A stretch of 64,000 bases of DNA from Streptomyces ferrugineus (GTDB lineage Bacteria; Actinomycetota; Actinomycetes; Streptomycetales; Streptomycetaceae): positions 1,302,001 through 1,366,000 of the forward strand of contig NZ_CP063373.1 in NCBI RefSeq assembly GCF_015160855.1, in the 5' to 3' direction. This document shows, piece after piece, positions 44,337-50,835 of the stretch (position 1 is the first letter of the stretch; each line of letters opens with the position of its first letter). Under the pieces are notes generated by a model that worked only from the letters and a program-made list of their open reading frames with translations, ran no database searches and had not been told where the DNA came from. Made by a program: the position numbers and the translations under genes.

Positions 44337-45317
44337 ATGAGCAAGCGGCAAGTGCAGAAGATGCTGCGGTTGATCGCGAGTGGGGAGCCCGTCGAGCTCA
44401 CCAGTCCCATGGCCTCCGTGAAGAAGCTCGCCAGGCTTGCCTTCATCGCCCAGCAGTTCGGGTACGAGTACATGGACGTACGGCAGAGCGGCGGGCGGAA
44501 CAACGCGCTCGTCATGTTGATCGCGCCCGACCCCAGCCCGCAGGCCCGCGCCCGCGCCGCGCAGAACTGGGCGCAGTATCCGAACGCCAGTGACGGGGTC
44601 TCCGTACCGCCCCTCGTGCCCGACGCGCATGAGCTTCTCAAGGCCCGGATCAACTTCGACCTCACCGGCAGGCATGCCGAGAAGAGGATGTGGTGGGCGG
44701 CGGGCGGCATCACCCTCGGATTCGTCATCGCCGTCGCCCAGGCCGGTGGGGATGCCGACGCCGTTCTCTTCGCCGGTCTCGGGTGGGCCGGGCTCATGGC
44801 GCTGCTCGGCGTCGGGCTCGTGGTCACGCGGAAGCGGAACGCCAAGTTCGCGGCCCGGCTCCAGGCCGCCGGGTTCATGCCGGTGACGGAACAGGGCGGA
44901 CGGGTGCGGTACCTGCCGCCGGGCGGGCAGCTTCCGGGGCATGGGAATCCGTTCGGGGGCAGCAACGTTCCCTACGGCACCCAGCCTCCCGCCGGGGGAT
45001 ACGGGCAGCAGCAGGCCCCCGGGCCGTACGCCGGCCAGCCCGCCGCCCCCGGCCCGTACGGCAACCAGCCCCCGCCCCCCGCCCCCGGCGGTTACGGCCA
45101 GCCAGCCGCACCCGGCCCCTACGCCGCTCCCCAGTCCCAGCCCCCGGGCCCTTACGCCGCCCCACAGCAAGCGCAGCAGCCGTACGGCCACCCGCAGGCC
45201 CACCCCCACCCCCACCCCCACCACCAGCCCTACCCCCACCCCCAACCCCAACCCCAGCAGAGCCCTCAGCCGCCCTACCCCCAGCAGAACCCCCACTGGC
45301 AGCCCCCGCAGGGCTGA
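44337..45317 (+). CDS. Two-helix membrane protein with Pro/Gln/His-rich tail
   Basis: A 326-residue protein. ATG 44337 follows GGGGAG with 9-nt spacing; the frame is open a little further up. The N-terminal part (1-120, MSKRQVQKMLRLIASGEPVE, FGYEYMDVRQSGG) is a small soluble domain. Two membrane helices follow (about 121-140 and 146-166, WWAAGGITLGFVIAVAQA and FAGLGWAGLMALLGVGLVV). The rest, from about 205, is a low-complexity tail of GPYGNQP/AAPGPY type ending in His-Pro and Gln-Pro runs. I recall this gene as conserved between the mat region and narK in Streptomyces but know no function. Confidence 0.8.
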   Translation: MSKRQVQKMLRLIASGEPVELTSPMASVKKLARLAFIAQQFGYEYMDVRQSGGRNNALVMLIAPDPSPQARARAAQNWAQYPNASDGVSVPPLVPDAHELLKARINFDLTGRHAEKRMWWAAGGITLGFVIAVAQAGGDADAVLFAGLGWAGLMALLGVGLVVTRKRNAKFAARLQAAGFMPVTEQGGRVRYLPPGGQLPGHGNPFGGSNVPYGTQPPAGGYGQQQAPGPYAGQPAAPGPYGNQPPPPAPGGYGQPAAPGPYAAPQSQPPGPYAAPQQAQQPYGHPQAHPHPHPHHQPYPHPQPQPQQSPQPPYPQQNPHWQPPQG

Positions 45318-45327
45318 GGCCGCCGCC

Positions 45328-45397
45328 GGATCCTCGACGGTCGCCGGATCCTCGACCGCCGCCCGACATCGACGGCCGGCCGACATCGACCGCCGGC
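45328..45397. repeat. Two adjacent tandem duplications
   Basis: GGATCCTCGACGGTCGCC and GGATCCTCGACCGCCGCC (18 nt each, 45328-45363) are followed by CGACATCGACGGCCGGC and CGACATCGACCGCCGGC (17 nt each, 45364-45397). Copies differ by one to three bases. They lie just after a stop codon and before the narK promoter region. Confidence 0.8.
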
Positions 45398-45402
45398 CCC
45401 CG

Positions 45403-45432
45403 TCCCCTATATCCCGCCCTTATATAGGGACG
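45403..45432. promoter_or_regulatory. A/T-rich inverted repeat upstream of narK
   Basis: CCCTATAT (45405-45412) and ATATAGGG (45422-45429) form an 8-bp stem with flanking GTC/GAC and one bulged C. A/T-rich stems are rare in this genome. It may be an operator or part of a terminator for the upstream gene. Confidence 0.4.
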
Positions 45433-45466
45433 ACCGACGCAACCTCTCATCCGCCCTTCCCGTCGG

Positions 45467-45504
45467 GTGAGAGCAAAGTTCCTTTCCGGTCACCCGGTGC
45501 CACA
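45467..45504 (+). promoter_or_regulatory. Candidate GlnR box upstream of narK
   Basis: Pentamers GTGAG, GTTCC, GTCAC and CCACA occur with exact 6-nt gaps from 45467. This follows the 11-bp rhythm of actinomycete GlnR sites (GTnAC-n6-GAAAC), although the matches are imperfect. narK is a known GlnR target in S. coelicolor. Confidence 0.35.
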
Positions 45505-45583
45505 GGGCGGAAACGAGCCCTCCCTACCTTCGGGACCAGCCACTCGTAGTGCGACCGAGCCCCGAAGCCCGTGGAGGCGTGAG

Positions 45584-46972
45584 ATGACAGCCCCGACCAC
45601 CACCCCGCCACCCCACAAGGGGTCCCGCTGGATCGAGCAGTGGGACCCCGAGGACGAGACCTTCTGGGAGTCGGAAGGAAAGCACATCGCCCGGCGGAAC
45701 CTGACCTACTCGGTGATCTCCGAGCACATCGGGTTCTCGGTGTGGAGCATGTTCTCCGTGCTGGCCCTGTTCATGGGGCCCGAGTACGGGATCGACCCCG
45801 CCGGCAAGTTCTTCCTGGTCGCCGTGGCCTCGCTGGTCGGCGCCATCCTGCGGGTGCCCTACGGCTTCGCCGTCGCCCGGTTCGGTGGCCGGAACTGGAC
45901 CATCTTCAGCGCGGGCCTGCTGCTGGTGCCGACCACGGCACTGCTGCTCGTGATGGAGCCGGGCACCTCGTACAGCACGTTCATGCTGGTCGCGATCCTC
46001 ACCGGCGTCGGCGGGGCGAACTTCGCCTCCTCCATGACCAACATCAACAACTTCTACCCGCTGCGCCTCAAGGGCTGGGCGCTCGGCATGAACGCGGGCG
46101 GCGGAAACATCGGCGTCGCCGTGGTCCAGCTGCTCGGTCTCGCCGTCATCGGCATCGTCGGCGCCGCCAGCCCGCGCGTACTGCTGTCGATCTACATCCC
46201 GCTGATCGTCCTGGCGACCGTGCTGAGCATGCGGTACATGGACAACCTCGGTCCGGTGCGCAACGACACCGGCGCGGCCAAGGAGGCCGTGAAGGAGGGG
46301 CACACCTGGATCATGTCCTTCCTCTACATCGGCACCTTCGGCTCGTTCATCGGCTACAGCTTCGCCTTCGGCCTCGTGCTGCAGAACCAGTTCGGCCGTA
46401 CGCCACTGCAGGCCGCCTCGCTCACCTTCATCGGCCCGCTGCTGGGCTCGCTGATCCGGCCCGTCGGCGGTCAGCTCGCCGACCGGCTCGGCGGGGCCAA
46501 GGTCACGCTGTGGAACTTCGCGCTGATGGCCGTCGCGACCGGCGTCATCGTCACCGCCTCGGTGCAGCACTCGCTGCCGCTGTTCATCGCCGGCTTCATC
46601 ACCCTGTTCATCCTCACCGGCCTCGGCAACGGCTCCACGTACAAGATGATCCCCGGCATCTTCCGCGCCAAGGCCGCCGCGAAGGGCATGACCGGTGAGG
46701 ACGCGGCCGTGTACGCCCGGCGGCTGTCCGGTGCCTCCATGTCCCTGATCGGCGCGGTCGGCGCCCTCGGCGGCCTCGGCATCAACCTGTCGCTGCGCCA
46801 GTCCTTCCTCAGCGTCGGCTCCGGCACCGGTGCCTTCGTCGCCTTCCTCATCTACTACGCCGTCTGCTTCGGGGTCACCTGGGCCGTATACCTTCGCCGC
46901 CCGGCCGCCGCGGAGACCCACGCCACATCGACGACCGAGGCAAAGCCGCAGCTCAGCTACGCCGAGGTGTGA
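45584..46972 (+). CDS. narK: Nitrate/nitrite transporter NarK
   Basis: A 462-residue MFS protein of the nitrate/nitrite porter family with about twelve helices. The family signatures are the nitrate-binding loops GVGGANFASSMTNINNFYPL and GWALGMNAGGGNIGVAVVQL in helix 5, and FILTGLGNGSTYKMIPGIF in helix 11. An N-terminal cytoplasmic stretch (KGSRWIEQWDPEDETFWESEG) is typical of actinobacterial NarK. It imports nitrate or exports nitrite. ATG 45584 follows GTGGAGGCG. The next gene downstream, nnaR, is the regulator of nitrate assimilation, and GlnR-like boxes lie before both. Confidence 0.94.
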   Translation: MTAPTTTPPPHKGSRWIEQWDPEDETFWESEGKHIARRNLTYSVISEHIGFSVWSMFSVLALFMGPEYGIDPAGKFFLVAVASLVGAILRVPYGFAVARFGGRNWTIFSAGLLLVPTTALLLVMEPGTSYSTFMLVAILTGVGGANFASSMTNINNFYPLRLKGWALGMNAGGGNIGVAVVQLLGLAVIGIVGAASPRVLLSIYIPLIVLATVLSMRYMDNLGPVRNDTGAAKEAVKEGHTWIMSFLYIGTFGSFIGYSFAFGLVLQNQFGRTPLQAASLTFIGPLLGSLIRPVGGQLADRLGGAKVTLWNFALMAVATGVIVTASVQHSLPLFIAGFITLFILTGLGNGSTYKMIPGIFRAKAAAKGMTGEDAAVYARRLSGASMSLIGAVGALGGLGINLSLRQSFLSVGSGTGAFVAFLIYYAVCFGVTWAVYLRRPAAAETHATSTTEAKPQLSYAEV

Positions 46973-46973
46973 C

Positions 46974-47011
46974 GTAACACCGTCGACATCAAGCCGAACC
47001 GAGCCTGTCAC
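46974..47011 (+). promoter_or_regulatory. Candidate GlnR box upstream of nnaR
   Basis: GTAAC-n6-GACAT-n6-GAACC-n6-GTCAC, with exact 11-bp spacing, fits the pattern of GlnR a- and b-sites (GTnAC and GAAAC). It starts directly after the narK stop. Its last part overlaps the narK terminator hairpin. Confidence 0.5.
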
Positions 47012-47028
47012 GCACCGTTGACAGGCTC
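47001..47028 (+). terminator. Hairpin after narK
   Basis: A perfect 10-bp stem, GAGCCTGTCA (47001-47010) with its complement at 47019-47028, and an 8-nt loop. No T-run follows. Confidence 0.7.
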
Positions 47029-47143
47029 GATCGGCATGCAGGTGTAACCACCAAGGGTGAGGTCAGGAGCCGCTTCCCGACCGACCACCCTTGAGGCGAA
47101 CCATCTGACGCAAGCACCACAACTCGAGTGCGGGACGAGAGTT

Positions 47144-48295
47144 ATGTACGACGAACAGCAGCAACCCGAACACGGGCCCCTCGCGGGGTTCACCGTGGGA
47201 GTGACCGCCGCGCGCCGGGCCGACGAGCTCGGGGCGCTGCTCCAGCGGCGTGGCGCCGCCGTCGTGCACGCCCCTGCCCTGCGGATCGTGCAGCTCGCCG
47301 ACGACAGCGAGCTGCTCGCCGCCACCAAGGAGATCATCCAGCGGACGCCGGACATCGTGGTCGCCACCACCGCCATCGGCTTCCGGGGCTGGATCGAGGC
47401 CGCCGACGGATGGGGGCTCGGCGAGGATCTGCTGGCCCGGCTGCACAAGGCCGAGCTGCTGGCGCGCGGGCCCAAGGTCAAGGGCGCGGTGCGGGCCGCC
47501 GGGCTGACCGAGGACTGGTCGCCGTCCAGCGAGTCCATGGCCGAGGTGCTGGACCGGCTGCTGGAGGAGGGCGTCGACGGCCGCCGTATCGCCCTACAGC
47601 TGCACGGTGAGCCGCTGCCCGGGTTCGTGGAGTCGTTGCGGGCCGCGGGAGCGGAGGTGCTGGGGGTACCGGTCTACCGGTGGCTGCCGCCGGAGGACGT
47701 CGGGCCGGTGGACCGGCTGCTGGACGCCGCGGTCTCCCGCGGAGTGGACGCCGTGACCTTCACCAGCGCACCGGCCGCCGCGTCCCTGCTGTCCCGGGCC
47801 GAGGAGCGCGGGCTGCTCCCGGAGCTGCTCGCCGCCTTCGCCCATGACGTCCTTCCGGCCTGCGTCGGGCCGGTCACCGCGCTGCCCCTCCAGGCGCGCG
47901 GCGTCGACACGGTCCAGCCCGAACGCTTCCGCCTCGGCCCGCTGGTCCAGCTGCTGTGCCAGGAACTTCCCGGCCGGGCCCGCTCGTTGCCGATCGCCGG
48001 TCACCGGGTGGAGATCCGGGGACACGCGGTCCTGGTGGACGGCGCGCTGCGCCCGGTGCCCCCCGCCGGCATGTCGCTGCTGCGGGCCCTGTCGCGCCGG
48101 CCGGGCTGGGTCGTTCCCCGCGCCGACCTGCTGCGGGCCCTGCCGGGGGCCGGGCGGGACGAGCACGCGGTGGAGACGGCGATGGCCCGGCTGCGTACGG
48201 CCCTTGGGACGCCGAAGCTGATCCAGACGGTGGTCAAGCGGGGGTACCGGCTGGCGCTGGACCCCGCGGCGGACACGAAGTACGCGGATGCGTGA
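47144..48295 (+). CDS. nnaR: Nitrate assimilation regulator NnaR (HemD-like plus OmpR-like winged helix)
   Basis: A 383-residue two-part protein. Residues 1-265 resemble uroporphyrinogen-III synthase (GFTVGVTAARRADELGALLQ, TTAIGFRGW, TSAPAAASLLSRAEE, CVGPVTA). Residues 285-375 are an OmpR/PhoB-type winged helix (LSRRPGWVVPRADLL, HAVETAMARLRTALG, VVKRGYRLAL). The same fusion in S. coelicolor is NnaR, which helps GlnR activate nitrate and nitrite genes. The HemD part is probably a sensor here and not a heme enzyme, since the usual hemD is fused to other heme genes elsewhere (inference). ATG 47144 has GGGACGAGAG upstream. It is next to narK. Confidence 0.9.
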   Translation: MYDEQQQPEHGPLAGFTVGVTAARRADELGALLQRRGAAVVHAPALRIVQLADDSELLAATKEIIQRTPDIVVATTAIGFRGWIEAADGWGLGEDLLARLHKAELLARGPKVKGAVRAAGLTEDWSPSSESMAEVLDRLLEEGVDGRRIALQLHGEPLPGFVESLRAAGAEVLGVPVYRWLPPEDVGPVDRLLDAAVSRGVDAVTFTSAPAAASLLSRAEERGLLPELLAAFAHDVLPACVGPVTALPLQARGVDTVQPERFRLGPLVQLLCQELPGRARSLPIAGHRVEIRGHAVLVDGALRPVPPAGMSLLRALSRRPGWVVPRADLLRALPGAGRDEHAVETAMARLRTALGTPKLIQTVVKRGYRLALDPAADTKYADA

Positions 48296-48298
48296 GCC

Positions 48299-48337
48299 CT
48301 AGGGGGTGCTGTGCGGGACTTTCACAACACCCCCTAG
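48299..48337 (+). terminator. Terminator after nnaR
   Basis: CTAGGGGGTG (48299-48308) pairs with 48328-48337, extended by TGTG/CACA across one mismatch, with a 9-nt loop. It lies 3 nt after the stop. Confidence 0.85.
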
Positions 48338-48484
48338 CCGGGGCCGACCGCCGGTACAGGGGGTTCCGGTCCCGTCACCGGGAAGGCACTGTGAGAGGGA
48401 AACGGTTTCCCGGCTCTCCTCACGGCACCTCACCGACCCCGCATGAGGCTCATGACCGGGGTGACCCTAGGCGGTGACAGGCAC

Positions 48485-49081
48485 ATGGCACTGGGTACGG
48501 CCACGGACGCGTACGAGCTGCGGTTCGACGCCGGGCGGATCTGTCTGGATCTCCTCGCGACCACGCACCCGGACGAACGGTTGGACTCGGTGGAGGTGTT
48601 GTGCACCTGGATCACGCGATCCGGACTCGTCCCATCCGGCACCCCGCTCACCCACGCCGACGCCGAGTGGCTCGTGCGGTTTCGCGAACTGCGCGGACGT
48701 ATCGGGCAGTTGGTGCGCGGCAGCCTCGCCCCCGAGCCCTGGCCGTCGTACGACATCGCGCTCGCCCAGGTGAACGGCCTCGCCCGCGCCGCGCCCCCGG
48801 CCCCCTGCGCCGTACGCGGTGAAGACGGCACGCTCGTGCGCCGGTTGGATCATCCGCCCGAGTGCGTCGCCCTGCTCGGCGCCGTCGCGCGGGACGCCCT
48901 GGAGCTGCTCACCGATCCGGTCGCGCGGGCCGGGCTGAGGGAGTGCGAGGGGGACAACTGCCCGATCGTCTATCTCGACACGTCCCGCGGTCGCAGGAGG
49001 CGCTGGTGCTCCAGTGAGGTCTGCGGGAACCGCGAAAGGGTGGCCCGGCACCGTCGTCGCGCGGCGCTCGCGCGCGCCTGA
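48485..49081 (+). CDS. CGNR zinc-finger protein (ABATE domain)
   Basis: A 198-residue putative regulator. The N-terminal part (about 1-140, YELRFDAGRICLDLLATTHP) is the ABATE stress-sensor-like domain, and the end is the CGNR zinc finger (LRECEGDNCPIVYLDTSRGR, RRWCSSEVCGNRERVARHRR), with four Cys for zinc and a basic DNA-binding end. ATG 48485 gives the usual MALGTATDAYELRF start; an in-frame ATG at 48443 is the alternative. Ribosome site is weak (GACAGG). Such proteins are thought to be one-component transcription factors; the target is unknown. Confidence 0.88.
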   Translation: MALGTATDAYELRFDAGRICLDLLATTHPDERLDSVEVLCTWITRSGLVPSGTPLTHADAEWLVRFRELRGRIGQLVRGSLAPEPWPSYDIALAQVNGLARAAPPAPCAVRGEDGTLVRRLDHPPECVALLGAVARDALELLTDPVARAGLRECEGDNCPIVYLDTSRGRRRRWCSSEVCGNRERVARHRRRAALARA

Positions 49082-49346
49082 CAGTCCGTTATGCGGCTTC
49101 TGTGGAACGGCTGTCGAAGTGATTTCGATTACATGCCGTTTACCTACGCACCCGTAGGGAAGCGCCGAGTCGATCTTGCCGATGTGGTGGAAATGTAAAG
49201 ATCGCACGGTGGGAATGTGCTGCCATGTCCCGCTCGTCACGTCACTCCGAAGAAAACTGTCGTCTCGCTTTGAACACTCAACCCACCGCTTGCGTACGGG
49301 TAGTCGAGCGACCGACTGGGGGAACCCCCGGACATCGGAGGTGGGC

Positions 49347-49922
49347 GTGCGCAAGGATTCCGTCGTGGCCAATGAACGTGCATCGAGGGCCCGACATCGC
49401 ATGTCCCAGCCCTCGGAACCAGATGAGGAGCTGATGCGTGCACTGTACAGAGAGCACGCCGGACCCCTCCTCGCCTATGTCCTTCGACTGGTCGCCGGTG
49501 ACCGGCAACGAGCAGAGGACGTCGTGCAGGAGACGCTCATCCGTGCCTGGAAGAACGCCGGACAGCTCAATCGAGCGACCGGTTCGGTACGCCCCTGGCT
49601 GGTGACGGTCGCCCGGCGCATCGTCATCGACGGCCACCGAAGCCGGCAGGCCCGGCCGCAGGAGGTCGATCCGTCGCCGCTGGAGGTCATCCCCGCGGAG
49701 GACGAGATCGACAAGGCGCTGTGGTTGATGACGCTGTCGGATGCGCTCGACGACCTGACCCCCGCCCACCGCGAGGTACTCGTCGAGACGTACTTCAAGG
49801 GACGTACCGTCAATGAGGCGGCCGAGACGCTGGGCATACCCAGTGGCACCGTGCGCTCCAGGGTGTTCTACGCCCTGCGGTCGATGAAGCTGGCTCTGGA
49901 GGAGCGGGGGGTGACGGCGTGA
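49347..49922 (+). CDS. sigU: ECF RNA polymerase sigma factor SigU
   Basis: A 191-residue ECF sigma factor. GTG 49347 is fixed by GGAGG 5 nt upstream. Region 2 runs about 23-95 (MRALYREHAGPLLAYVLRLV, AEDVVQETLIRAWKN) and region 4 about 125-185 (LDDLTPAHREVLVETYFKGR, TLGIPSGTVRSRVFYALRSM). The stop overlaps the next gene, a zinc-containing membrane anti-sigma factor, which is the SigU-RsuA pair of S. coelicolor. In that species free SigU alters secretion and blocks aerial growth. The 265-bp upstream gap should carry its promoter, perhaps autoregulated, but I could not fix it. Confidence 0.93.
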   Translation: MRKDSVVANERASRARHRMSQPSEPDEELMRALYREHAGPLLAYVLRLVAGDRQRAEDVVQETLIRAWKNAGQLNRATGSVRPWLVTVARRIVIDGHRSRQARPQEVDPSPLEVIPAEDEIDKALWLMTLSDALDDLTPAHREVLVETYFKGRTVNEAAETLGIPSGTVRSRVFYALRSMKLALEERGVTA

Positions 49923-50764
49923 TGAGTGTTTACGGGGGAAACCAGGGATTCGGGATGGGCGGTTCGGGTATGTCTGGGTCCATGAGCCCCATGCAGGGAC
50001 ATCCGGGCCCGAGCGAGCACGAAACCGTCGGTGCCTACGCGCTCGGCATCCTCGACGACGCCGAGGCGACCGCCTTCGAGGCACACCTCGCGACCTGCGA
50101 ATGGTGCGCCCAGCAGCTCGACGAACTCGCCGGGATGGAGCCGATGCTGGCCGCGCTCGCGGACCTGCCCGGTTCCGGCTCGCCCGCGATCGGCGAGTCC
50201 CTGTCGGCCAAGCCCAGCCCGCGCATCGTGAACAACCTCGTCGACGAGGTCGCCGAACGCCGCGCCCAGAAGCGCCGGCGCAGCTTCTACATGGTGGCCG
50301 CGGCGGCCGCGCTGATCGTCGGCGGCCCCTTCGTGGCCGTGGCGACGAACGGCGGCGACAGCGGCGGCGGTGACGGCGGCAACCGGGTCGTGACGGCGGC
50401 CAACCCCGCCAAGGACCTGTTCACCGGCATCGAGAACAAGGTCTCGGGGGACGATTCGAAGACCGGCGTCAGCGCGACCGTCGCCATGTCGGAGAAGCTC
50501 TGGGGCACGGAGACCGCCCTTGAGCTCAAGGGGGTCAAGGGTCCGCTCAAGTGCTCCCTGATCTTCGTCAGCAAGGACGGCGAGCGCGAGACGGCCGCCT
50601 CCTGGTCCGTCCCGAAGTGGGGCTACGGCATCCCGGACGCCAAGACCGAGCAGGCCAGGAACCCGCTCTACGTCAGCGGCGGTGTGTCCATGGCCCCCGA
50701 CGACGTCGATCACATCGAGGTCATGGACTTCGACGGGAACAAGCTCGTCCAGGTCGACGTATAG
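49922..50764 (+). CDS. rsuA: Anti-sigma factor RsuA (zinc-binding, membrane)
   Basis: A 280-residue protein. ATG 49922 overlaps the sigU stop by one base; a GTG at 49919 is equally possible. A Gly/Met-rich start precedes the anti-sigma domain (about 29-75, HETVGAYALGILDDAEATAF) with the zinc motif H-x3-C-x2-C (HLATCEWC). One membrane helix lies near 121-142 (FYMVAAAAALIVGGPFVAVA), followed by an outer beta-rich domain of about 130 residues (VSATVAMSEKLWGTETALEL). It holds SigU at the membrane in the cytoplasm and releases it on an outside signal or by proteolysis. Coupled translation keeps the pair in balance. Confidence 0.93.
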   Translation: MSVYGGNQGFGMGGSGMSGSMSPMQGHPGPSEHETVGAYALGILDDAEATAFEAHLATCEWCAQQLDELAGMEPMLAALADLPGSGSPAIGESLSAKPSPRIVNNLVDEVAERRAQKRRRSFYMVAAAAALIVGGPFVAVATNGGDSGGGDGGNRVVTAANPAKDLFTGIENKVSGDDSKTGVSATVAMSEKLWGTETALELKGVKGPLKCSLIFVSKDGERETAASWSVPKWGYGIPDAKTEQARNPLYVSGGVSMAPDDVDHIEVMDFDGNKLVQVDV

Positions 50765-50835
50765 CCGTGCCGTAGCTTTTCCGGGTCCCCTTCGCGTACG
50801 GTTGACGGCTGCCCAGCACGTCAGAAGGGGGCCCG

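Noticed and set aside
44199..45386. 395-codon minus-strand frame rich in Gly/Val repeats
   Set aside because: It is the reverse of the Pro/Gln-rich tail gene at 44337-45317, which has a ribosome site and two membrane helices.
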